A stretch of 64,000 nucleotides of DNA from Cardiocondyla obscurior (Eukaryota > Arthropoda > Insecta > Hymenoptera > Formicidae). A program made the position numbers and the translations under genes. Every line of letters begins with the position of its first letter. Position 1 is the first letter of the stretch. The notes below the pieces were generated by a model, which made no database searches, had not been told where the DNA came from, and saw only the letters and a program-made list of their open reading frames with translations. Shown one piece after another: positions 35,531-46,159 of the stretch. The stretch covers positions 9,402,001-9,466,000 of the forward strand of contig NC_091864.1 of NCBI RefSeq assembly GCF_019399895.1. Reading direction: 5' to 3'.

Positions 35531-36478
35531 GCGCCGAAATATCTATATTGTACTTGTAAGTGACATTCGCGGCATAATGAACCAAGCTATCATACAGTAA
35601 TGGACTTTCCTAATTAAAAAAAAAAATATATATATTTCGATACAATATATATATACATAGAGTAAATATTTTTTTAATATATACTTTTAGAGCAACGTGA
35701 CTTTTAGAGCAACGTGATATACGCAGTTATCAACTGTACATGTAGAAAATTGTAATATAGACAACGGTAGTCTTTTAAGATAAAAAAAAAATTATACGTT
35801 TTTGTATGACTACCTTAGAGGTGCAACCGGACATTTCAACTATTGTCAAGTACATTTTTACCCACGTAAACACATCGACCCTTAGGTTTCTTTATCTACA
35901 AATTGTACGCACCCGTTGGTTTCTTCTAAATGTCATCGCGGCACAAACGCGCTGCAAAATGCGATCCATGAAAAAAAAGCTCGTGTGTTTCCGTAACACT
36001 TGAGGATTTCTCTATTGCATGGTGCATGAACCTTACAATTTTTCCGGAATACGTTGAATTACGACTCACGCCGTGCGTAGTGTTCGCGTATTCTACGAAT
36101 CATTGCATATTTAAGTACGCGATTATATCGCCGGCGCATGGGATAAGAGGCGAAGGCTCTAAGGTCTCTCCTTTTTCTCGCGACGTTTGCGAGAGAAATT
36201 ATGGCAAGCGTACGCGAATGACGGACGCACGTTCATTCGATGAAAAATATTTAATGAGCAATTGACATTGATCAACTACTCGAGGGTGCCATTTACTTAT
36301 AATGTTCCTGGAATCTCGCAGCTTTCACGCAAATTTTCTACAACGCGCGCACGTCGCGACATTGTTGGGAGCTAGAAAATATAATTTCAAAGATAATACA
36401 AGTTCTTTATTCCCCGGCGAGAAAGTAGTCCGTAGGTTTTTGTGTCCCGGCTTGTACATAAGCAGTAGAAAGAAAATT
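35531..36478. other. intergenic, OR-11 to OR-12
   Basis: AT-rich 3' flank in which a TTTTAGAGCAACGTGA segment is repeated in tandem near 35685-35718. The OR-12 leader follows. No coding remnant. Confidence 0.5.
36103..36257 (+). promoter_or_regulatory. conserved upstream module of OR-12
   Basis: TTGCATATTTAAGT at 36103-36116, AAATATTTAATGA at 36245-36257, then CATTGATC; second element 234 bp before the start. Confidence 0.6.
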
Positions 36479-38430
36479 ATGGCGAGCACACGTACGATCA
36501 ATCGCACGGTAAAACTTATGCTGATCATGTTCGGCGTATGGCCAGGCGCACCGTGCATGATGTTCTACCAAGTGTTTTGGATGATTACGCTGACAATTAG
36601 CGAATTCCTTCACTACCAGTACTTCGTGACGCATTTCCGTTTCCACAATCTCTTTGACTTGATGGATTGCCTGAGCAGCTTTTTGGCGCTTTTAAAAGTG
36701 TCCGTCAAGCTTGTTATTTTCTCGATAAAGCAAAGGTGAATGAATTTAATAAATTCAATAACTAAACTTTTCTAACTAAGATTAAGACTAAACGTGCGCA
36801 AAGTACTGCAAAAATATGCTGCGAATAATGCATAGTGTTCGCCGATTGTTTCAGAAAGTTTGTCGAAATCTTGACAATGACAGCGGAAGATTGGGACGAG
36901 TTCGATAGTACTGGCGCCGCGCTGCGCGAAACGGCAAGGAAGGCGAAACTGTCGAGTCGTATATGTAACGGTTTAATTATTTTTCACACGATTTCCGCGA
37001 CGGTGTACGTCACCAGTATCCTTCTGGCCGACGCCGACGTCACCGATCGAACTACTGAGCTGCCTCTCATGATGAGAATGGAATATCCCTTCGTTATTGA
37101 CACGCAGCGCAAATACAGACTGGTGTTAGCTACGCAATTTATTGCCGTGATAATATGCTCTTGGGCGGCCGCTTTGTTCAACGCTCTGTTCTTAACTCTG
37201 GTAATTTACGCCTGTAGCGAGTATTGTACGGAAAAATTTTTATTGCATTCTTAATTAATATCTAGCCCGACGCCTCATTTATATAAAAATTACAAAATGT
37301 AACCGAACCAATTCGAGAGAAGTCAAGTGCCTGTTTTAAACTCGTGTGTCCAAATACGTGTTTAACTTTGTTTATTTCTAACAGTGTGTCTATTCGTTCA
37401 ATATTAAAATTAATAAAAATTGCTTTTTTATTTGCAGACTTTACACGTGGGTAGTCAAGTGAATGTCCTGCTTTGTTGGTTGACAGAAGTTGGAGCTAAA
37501 GACGTCGAGAAATCGCACGACTTCTTTGTTACTTTCATGACTAAAATTATTCGAAAGCATCAGAAAATTATCAGTCTCTCGGAAAGCATTGAAAACCTCT
37601 ACTCGTACATTGCTCTGACCAAGTTCATATCGAATACGTTAATGATTTGCTCGTTAGGATTTCTCATCGTGACTGTGAGTAAAATTTAAAAAATAAAAAT
37701 ATCTATCTTACTTTAAAATAGACTGCGTTAGTTTTTTTTTTTTTTTTTTTGTACATTAACCTTTATTATATGTTCGTAATTTTAATTAATTAATTTATAT
37801 TTCGACGTCAGGCACTCGACAGTCCCGACGCCACCGAACAAATAATGAGATCACTTTTATTTTATACAATAACAAACCTCGAGGCGTTCATATTTTGCTT
37901 CGCCGGAGAATATCTCAGCAATAAGGTTGGCAACGTGAAAAATTGCTATAACAGCAATAAATAAGACGTACATATTAATAACCACGTACCGTCAAAACTA
38001 GAAAATTTTTAAGAGATATGAAAAAAAAAGTTTACCGTACAGCTTGTCTTTATTATTTTCATTTTTCCAGAGCAAGGCAGTTGGGAATGCAGCGTACAAT
38101 TTCGCTTGGTACAATATGAAGGCTAAGAACAGCCACGTTTTATTATTTATAATTTTAAGATCGCAGAGGCAATTGAAGCTTACTGCGGGCAAAATGGCCA
38201 TTCTCTCCCTAGAGTGCTTCACGAATGTAAGATACGTAATAGTTAAAGCGAAAAGACATATTTTCACGTAGCAATATCAACGTATCTTCATAACTAAATC
38301 TTTTACGTATAACGACGCAGTTATCTTTACCTCTATGTCGTGTATCATAACGCTTTTCTTTTTCTTAATCTTGTTGTAGATTATGAAAGCTTCGGGTTCG
38401 TACTTATCGGTACTGCTGGCAATGAAATAA
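36479..38430 (+). CDS. OR-12: odorant receptor, six exons, 386 aa
   Basis: Coding exons: 36479-36735, 36855-37200, 37438-37674, 37812-37925, 38071-38226, 38380-38430, ending in TAA. The ATG at 36479 (MASTRTINRTVKLMLIMFGVWP) matches the OR-11 start; the frame is open for 59 codons upstream by chance. Exon 2: RKFVEILTMTAEDWDEF with an E-F instead of the usual D-C pair after the Trp, KMEYPF replaced by RMEYPFVIDTQ; exon 3: TLHVGSQVNVLLCWL; exon 4: DSPDATEQIM, FCFAGEYLSNK; exon 5: NAAYNFAWYNMKA, RSQRQLKLTAGK; exon 6 identical in protein to OR-11. Recent duplicate of OR-11. Confidence 0.92.
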
Positions 38431-39400
38431 AATGTTCACTTCATACTTTCTAAGCGACAATCACGTAGACCGAGCCAAGTGATCATGTAGAAGCCTAAAG
38501 TTTCCAATTAGGATGACATATTTGGATATAGTGTATAGTTTCTCGTATAAATATACACGCATAGTAAATATTTTTTAAATATACGCTTTTAGATCGACGT
38601 AACGTGATATTAATGTACGCGGAGAGCCGCAGCGCGGAGATTCTTTCCTCTCAATCCTCTTTTCTGTTAATCTTGATGCAAGAAAAGTTACGTGTACATG
38701 CCGTTTGTCTACAATACATCCCCCCTTTCCATCAACCCTCTCCAAATACACTTCTCGCGTACGCGAACACGTTGCATTTACTTTTATCCGTGCACTCTAC
38801 GCACTTGTTGATTTTTTTCATAAATATCACACAAGCTAGCTGCTTTGCATGCGAGAGCAAGCCCCGTACATTTCCGTAACACTTCAGCTTCTCCGCCGCA
38901 TCTCTACTGCATCTCCGGCGCATCTCCGGCAGCTTGGAGCTCGAAAAACTTTTTTTCCGGAGTGCGCTGAAGTACGGACTGACCGTCGCACGCGCAGATC
39001 GTCGCGTACGCACGAATCATTGCATATTTAAATACGCAATTACATCACCGGCGCCCGGAGGGCAGAAAGATGACCACGCGCGCTCACCCTCTATTCGTAT
39101 CGATATTGTGAGAACCTACGGTGAACCGAGCGAAGGCTGCATGCGCCGCGATAAAAATATTTAATGAGATCTTCTCATTGGCTGATCTTGACGGGGAGCG
39201 ACTATTTGACGACCTCACCGGGCTTCCCAGTCTTTATGCAGTTATTCCAGAATACACGTCGGGTCTTCGTTGACAAATACGAAGGGGGAAAGGGAGCGAA
39301 ATACACGTCTTTTATCTTCCGTTTGTTCGGTTGCGTTTCTATCGATGTTGTCCTCCGCGTGAAAAAAAAAGAAAAAAAAAAGCGCGAGGGATAAGGGATC
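38431..39400. other. intergenic, OR-12 to OR-13
   Basis: 3' flank and OR-13 leader, with an AAAAACTTTTTTT string near 38944 and short GCATCTC repeats near 38897-38932. Open frames here are not receptor-like. Confidence 0.5.
39020..39167 (+). promoter_or_regulatory. conserved upstream module of OR-13
   Basis: TTGCATATTTAAAT at 39020-39033, AAATATTTAATGA at 39155-39167, then a CATTGG box at 39176-39181; 246 bp from the start. Confidence 0.6.
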
Positions 39401-41395
39401 ATGACGCGCAAAAGCACAATTAATCGTACGTTAAAATTAATGCTTACTCTGTGCGGCATCTGGCCGGGCACCTCTTGCGTTATTATTTGCAGGGTGTATT
39501 GGATTATCGCGTTAGCGACCGATGAAATTTGTCACTACCGTTACCTTTTGATGCATTCGCATTCTCACGATCTTTTCGACTTGATGGACTGTTTCAGCAG
39601 TTTTTTAACGCAAGTAAAGTTTTCAATTAAACTGATCATATTCTGGGCGAACGAACGGTAAGCAATTACACATAATTTATAAAGTTTTTTTTTATGTATA
39701 ATATTACCTGAAGATTATTTCTAAAAAGGGAAAAAAATCAGAATGCATAATATCCATGTACATCGCCTTTACTGGAATAATTCACGATTAAAATAAATTT
39801 CAGAAAGTTTCTCGAGATTTTGACAATGATGGCAGAAGATTGGAACGATTGCGTTAATAGCGACGTTAATATGCGCGAAACAGCGTACAAGGCTAAGCTA
39901 GCGGACCGTATCACCAACGCGCTGTTCACCCTTCATACGCTAACTATCGTCGCGTACAGTATCGGAATTTTCTTGACCGACGTCGACGTCGTTAATCAAT
40001 CAGAATTGCCTCTTCTTTTAAAAGTCGAGCTTCCTGTCGACATAAATACCAAACGCATGTACAAAACGCTACTGGCTATGCAGTTCGTGCATCTCATTAT
40101 GTCCGGTTGTGGAACGGGTCTACTCAATGCTCTACTATTAACTTTGGTGGGTAAATTAAATCGAGTGAAAATTCGGCCGTCACGAGAACGCAAATTGTAA
40201 AAATAATTGCCAATTAGCATTAATTAATAGCCGTTACCAAGCCGACATCTTTCCACGCTGTTTAAACGCGCCATTCGGTTCTTCGATTAATTTTCTATGC
40301 GCAACGCGGTGACTTTTATTTCCAGACGTTACACGTAGGTGGGCAAATGGACATTCTGCGGTGCTGGCTAAACGACCTCGTGCCGAAAGAAAATGAGGAA
40401 AGATCCGAATCCATCGTCGCTATGACGAATAAAATTATTCGCAAGCATCAGAAAGTCATTAGCTTCTCGGAATACATTGAGGATTTATATACGTACATTG
40501 CGTTAGTGCAATTCACGTCGAACACTGTATTAATTTGCTCCTTAGGATTTCTCATTGTAACGGCGAGTGGAAATAATAATTATTATGCGTAATAACGATT
40601 ATTAAATTTTACATGATTAGTCACGTGCGTTTTTTGCCACGAAATAAATTCCCTGGCGATGGGGCGTCGATCTTTGACCACAGTTTTAAAAATGAAATAA
40701 TAATTATTTTTAAATTACAGGCAATTGGTAGTCCAGATGCGACCGAGCACATCGTGCGGTCCCTTTTGTTTTACACCGTAACGAACCTCGAAGCGTTTAT
40801 ATTCTGCTTTGCAGGGGAATATTTGAAGAACAAGGTGAACAATAATTGAGCAATCTAAATCAGCTGTTTGAAGTTTTGGAGCTAAGGGCCGCCGATAATC
40901 GTCGCGATAATCCCCGATCTCTCGATCTTTGCAGAGCAAGGCTATCGGAAACGCGGCGTACAACTCCGCCTGGTACGAAATGAAACCGGAAAACAGTCGT
41001 AACTTGATATTCTTGATACTAAGAGCGCAGAAGCAATTGACACTCACGGTTGGAAAAATAATGGACCTCTCTTTAGAATCTTTTACAAGTGTAAGATTCA
41101 CGCAACACGCAAAATAATTTTCGATAATAATTGTACATAATATTTGTATGAAGATTTCCCTTTACATAAAATTTACTTTTTATCTACATTAATTTTATTT
41201 ATTTTTTTTTATACCGATTTACTAAGTTCGTCTGTTTCTTATAGTATATGCAGTAATTAAAATGCATAAAAAAGAAATTAAGAATAAAATAACAATTTTT
41301 TGACATATTAATCTCTAATACAAAAAGTTCATACTCTATTATAGATCATGAAAGCCTCGGGATCATATTTGTCGGTATTGCTGGCTATGCAATAA
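39401..41395 (+). CDS. OR-13: odorant receptor, six exons, 385 aa, one GC-AG intron
   Basis: Coding exons: 39401-39657, 39804-40146, 40326-40562, 40721-40834, 40935-41090, 41345-41395, ending in TAA. Exon 1: TINRTLKLMLTLCGIWPGTS, CHYRYLLMHSH; exon 2: RKFLEILTMMAEDWNDC, KVELPVDINTK; exon 3: TLHVGGQMDILRCWL; exon 4: GSPDATEHIV, FCFAGEYLKNK; exon 5: NAAYNSAWYEMK, RAQKQLTLTVGK; exon 6: KASGSYLSVLLAMQ. The intron 3 donor reads ACG|GCGAGT rather than GT; only this junction keeps exon 3 at 79 codons and in frame, since the nearest GT (40567) would shift frame. Either a GC-AG intron or a damaged splice site. Confidence 0.88.
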
Positions 41396-42429
41396 GTACG
41401 TCGTATATACATTTGAAGATTTTTATACAGTAGTTCTGAAGCGTATATCTCGAATATGTTTTCAGTAATAGAAATAGTGCATATAGTGCGACATATATTT
41501 TCATAATATGAAAATAGTAAAGTATAGCCTAACATACATAGTAATACAATTTAGATATTTTGCAATAATGTTAATTTACAAATAAATGAAGAAACAAGTC
41601 ACTCTTGTTATCGCAATACTTTAACAGATCCCGATGTCCCAGGAGTTATGCAATTGTACACGTAAACAGCGCGTGTGTGAAGAACATAATGTAAAAAGTT
41701 TGAATATACAACGGTAACGACAATACGGCGTTTAATCTACTTCAGTATTCCATTTAAGTTCCGATTTACATGTACTGGTTCATGTACATTTTCAAATGCA
41801 AATCCAACCGTTCATTAATTCCAGTTACGTTTCATCAGTACTAATATTTATCCTGCATAATCCACTTTTAACCGTTACAAGTAAAGCGATGTAAAGTCCC
41901 GTAGAACTGCACATAGTTGAACGCTCATCCCCCAGAGATTAAAAGTTTTTTTTCAACGCACCGTAGCCACTGCCGTCCGTCGAACGTGCAATATATCGTC
42001 GCGTCTACGTCCGCACGTATCGTTGCATATTTTAAACTGGCAATTCGCGATTGTGGTACCGACGCATAAGAAAGAGGGGAAAAAAAAGAAGAGAGATCCT
42101 GTCTATATCTCTACGCCTCTTGCATTAAATTTATAGAATTTAATGACCACGACAAAATGCACCCGCGATACCTAGCGAGAGGAAAATATTTCATGAGCAA
42201 TTTCAGCCGCGATCAATTGCCGAAGGTTGAGTTTACCGATTTCCCAGAATATTCCGGTCTTTTTTCGCGCAAGTGTTCCATAATAGACGCGCAGAACTCT
42301 CGTCGGGGGCGAGCGCGCGTTTGATCAAAATACATTTCTTTCACCCGCCGGAGAATTCTTCGCTCTATTATACATACCTTGATGGATTCGCTCGTGTACG
42401 CGACCGGGAATAAAGAAAAATAAGAAGCG
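41396..42429. other. intergenic, OR-13 to OR-14
   Basis: 3' flank with AATAAA at 41581, then the OR-14 leader containing AAAAGTTTTTTTT near 41941. No coding remnant. Confidence 0.5.
42023..42196 (+). promoter_or_regulatory. conserved upstream module of OR-14
   Basis: TTGCATATTTTAAA at 42023-42036 and AAATATTTCATGA at 42184-42196 (one base off consensus); 246 bp before the start. Confidence 0.55.
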
Positions 42430-45293
42430 ATGGTTCGCAAAAGTACACCTAACCGCACGTTGAAGTTCATGCTCATTCTGTGCGGTATTTGGCCGGGCGC
42501 GCCGTGCGTTCTGCTCTGCAGAGTATTTTGGGTCGTCTCTTTGACAGTTACCATATTTCTCCACTACCGTTATTTTATGACGCATGTACACACCGCCGAG
42601 ATCTTGGACCTAATGGATTGTTTGTCCAGCTTTCTCGCGTATTCGAAAATAATTATAAAGTTTATTGTGTTTTGGTTGAACCAGAAGTAAGTAGCAAATA
42701 TAATTCGCATGCGACGTTGGAAACGTTCGATGGTGATGTTAAATTGATACGGACTCAGTATTTTAATTAAAAAAAAAAAGAAAAAAAATTGTAATTTTAA
42801 AATCATAATTTTTCAAAAGAGTTAGTGCAATAATTTTCTTCTCGAAAGTAGAATTGTGAATAACGTGTTGTGTAGTAGCAAACCTTTCTTTTTAATATAC
42901 CGCATAACATTTTGACTAGCTTTAGGTGAGATAGTACTTTAAAGAGCTCTTATTTAAAGATAATTTTTAATTGTTTTTTTTCATTTGTGTTATTATATTA
43001 CAATACCGTATTAATAATAATTTATAAGGAAAAAAATTGTCGATAAACAGGGAACATTCATAAGTAATTTGCAATACTAGAAGAAATCATGCGCGCGCGT
43101 AGCGTGCGCTATTATTTAAGGGACCCTAATTAGGAACTACAAAAAAAGAATCATGCGACTTACCAATCTGCATGAGCTTCAGCGGAGTTGTCGAGTTCTG
43201 CCGGTGACTGTAACATAGAATATAACATATTAATGTAGACATTTTATTATTTAAATTAATATAAAGATAAAGCTTTATTTTTATAAAGATTTTTTAAAAA
43301 AAGCAATTGATATTTACCTAAAAGTTGCTCCGCCGATGCATGATGCTCTTCCCGGGCCTGCTCCTCCTCTCAGATGGGACGTGTCGAGTCATCTTTCCGC
43401 GCACAAGTCACTCGCGAACATCCCGACCGTGATTTTACAATCGCGAAAATTATTGATCATCTTTGCGCGTTCTTGTCCAGCACTCGCGTTTAAAAAAAAA
43501 CCAAAAAATTACGCCCGAATACTTTGTGAAACTTCCGGTATAATTAATAATATCGGCGGTAACGACACTTTCGTTGACAGCAGTGGATGCAGCTGCGTCG
43601 ATCTGTAACAAAAAAAAATATATATAATTTAATAAACTGTAACAATAGAATCGATTAATTAGCTAATTTATGCGTAACACCGATTTTTAAAATAGAAATC
43701 GTAATTAATTTTTTACGAGATTAATTCACGTGACAACGGCTAAGAATAGCTCTCGGTTGATAGCGCGATCAATGAAAGTAATCGTCCACAGAAAACTAGT
43801 CGAAATCTTGGCAGTGATGACGGAAGATTGGAACGATTGCACGGATAGTATCAGCATACGCGAGACAGAGCGCAAAGCGAAAATGTCAGATCGTATTGCA
43901 AACGCGATCGTTACGCTTCACACGATGACTATTGTCGCATATTGCATCGGTATCATTTTAGCTGATGTTGACATCGCAAATACCACGGAGGAACTGCCTC
44001 TAATCAACAAGCTGGACATACCTATCAATATAACCACGCAGTCTACATACAGAATTATTTTAATTGTCGAATTTTTATTTATGATTCTGTGCGGGTGGGC
44101 GGCTGGTATAACAAATTCCTTTCTATTGACATTGGTAAGTTAACGTTCCGTTTCCTTTAAATATTAACATAAAAAATTCCGGATATTATTTAATACTAAT
44201 TTTATATTTAATACATATAATTAATATATTTTATTTAATATATTTATATAACGCATACTAAATTTTATAAAATTAATTTTAATTATATGTATTATTTAAC
44301 ACGTTGTGCGTTTATTTCATTTATTTAGGAATGTTAATCTCATTCGTGAATTATTAATAAAATTAATTATGTTAATATGTAATTTTATCTCTACATTTAG
44401 ATCTTACATACGGCTGGCCAGATAGAAATTATGCGTTACTGGCTGGTGCAGCTTGTGCCTCGTAAAAATGAAACCAAATCAATCGCTAAAACTACGAATA
44501 AAATTATTCGAAAGCATCAAAAGATCATCGGTTTTTCAAAAAACATAGAAAATCTTTATTCGTATATCGCATTGCTTCAATTTGTGTCTAACACGATAAT
44601 GATATGTTCGCTAGGTTTTCTTATCGTTACAGTGAGTATCACTGACCGTGCAATAATTTTTTAAGCAATTACTGATAATAAAAAATTAAATTAATTTTTT
44701 TTTAATATTCTATTTTATGTTATAAATTTTTATATAAAATTGTAGGCGATTGGTAGCCCCAATGCACTTGAACAAATACTGAAATCATTTTTATTTTACA
44801 CCATAACTAATCTCGAAGCATTTATATTTTGCTACGCCGGAGAGTATTTAAATAATAAGGTCAGTGATAAAGACAATTGTTTCCTTCTTTTATGAACGTT
44901 TAAAAAGGATGTTACGAACGTTGTAAATTATTTTATTTTTATTTTTATAGAGCAAAGAAATAGGTGCTGCGGCATATAACTGTGCCTGGTACGATTTAAA
45001 GTCTACAGAAAGTCGTCTTCTATTATTTATCATATTAAGATCGCAGAAACAACTGACACTTACAGTGGGAAAGATGATGGATCTTTCCTTGCAATCTTTT
45101 ACAAGCGTAAGATTTATATATAAACTTCTCGTCTGTGAAGACGAGAGAAAGAAAAGTAGCAAAAGCATATCTGCAAAAATTATTGCAATATTGAAATAAT
45201 AAAAAAATAAAATAAAATTTTAAAGAATTAATATTGTTTTAGATCATGAATGCTTCGGGATCGTACTTGTCAGTGCTGTTGGCGATGCAGTAA
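42430..45293 (+). CDS. OR-14: odorant receptor, six exons, 383 aa
   Basis: Coding exons: 42430-42686, 43792-44134, 44401-44631, 44746-44859, 44951-45106, 45243-45293, ending in TAA. Exon 1: NRTLKFMLILCGIWPGAPCV, FLHYRYFMTHV, ending LNQ plus a split AA|A codon, so Lys replaces the usual Arg at the first junction; exon 2: KLVEILAVMTEDWNDC, NKLDIPINITTQ; exon 3: ILHTAGQIEIMRYWL; exon 4: GSPNALEQIL, FCYAGEYLNNK; exon 5: AAAYNCAWYDLKS, RSQKQLTLTVGK; exon 6: NASGSYLSVLLAMQ. Intron 1 is 1105 bp, by far the longest first intron here, and holds exon-like sequence on the opposite strand. Confidence 0.9.
43164..43602 (-). other. antisense exon-like segments inside OR-14 intron 1
   Basis: On the minus strand, a TTGTTACAG acceptor precedes 43602, and a GTAAAT donor follows 43318. 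A second segment, 43164-43207 (44 nt), is flanked by GTTACAG and GTAAGT. The first segment is open for about 50 codons from its acceptor, then stops, so no coding model is proposed. It could be a nested antisense non-coding transcript, a transposed exon pair, or chance. Confidence 0.3.
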
Positions 45294-46159
45294 GCAGCTC
45301 AGCAATTTTTTTAAATAATCCCAAAAAATTTATAACTTATTTGCCTAAATCACTAGTTACAAAAACATACATTGTATAACGACATATTTTTCTAAATATA
45401 ACGCAAAACGATTATCAAAGTTTATTTTTTACTTCTCCGTTTAAGTTATTAATATATGCGTTCACAAATTGAGAAACAAGGTATTTAAATTGCGGAAAAC
45501 GTTTTACTTACGCGAAAAAATTAAAGATACAAAAGCAAAACTAAAAGACGTATTTTACTAATAAATCGAAATTATTACAAGTACTTTCGATTACTACATA
45601 CAATTTAAAACGCAAAGTTTTCTATTTTCTTTCTATCTTTTTAGTCCCTAAACTTTTAAAACCTCTCTGAAGATCTGCGGACATAACTGACCATCTTCTC
45701 CCGTTGAATATACATAGCCGTACTTCATATCACGCGACTTGTTGCATATTTAAAGATAAGTTTGCAATTGTATTACCGATATTCAAAGGAGAAAAAAAAA
45801 CAAACGTGCACTTTTTTCCCTCGTCATGCGAGAAACTCGCGAAATAACGACAAATATATTTGCGACCTGTGCGCGCAACACGATAAAAATATTTAATAAA
45901 CATCTTTTATTGTTCAGTCGTCGTAATTTGCATATGTTTAATAATTTAGATTTCTCTCTGGTTTCTTAGTCGTGGAAAAATATTTCTTTGCGATGTATAG
46001 TCTCTATTGAAATATTAACTACAATTCGCCGAACTGCATCGCCGAAGGGCAGACGTTCCTTTAACAGAAATATATTTCTTTCTTTTGCCTCGCTGAGCTT
46101 CTTTGGAATTACCGCATTGATAAATTCACGGGGCAGAATAAAAGAGAAGATCAACAGTT
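45294..46159. other. intergenic, OR-14 to OR-15
   Basis: Its right part (from about 45400) is the first copy of the flank repeated before OR-16 and OR-17, with CTAAACTTTTAAAACCTC-like and TACATAGCCGTACTTC strings. No coding remnant. Confidence 0.55.
45742..45899 (+). promoter_or_regulatory. conserved upstream module of OR-15
   Basis: TTGCATATTTAAAG at 45742-45755 and AAATATTTAATAA at 45887-45899, 273 bp before the start, followed by TTTATTG. Confidence 0.6.

Noticed and set aside
36302..36478. 59-codon N-terminal extension of OR-12
   Set aside because: It lies in the leader downstream of the promoter module; OR-11 starts at the equivalent of 36479.
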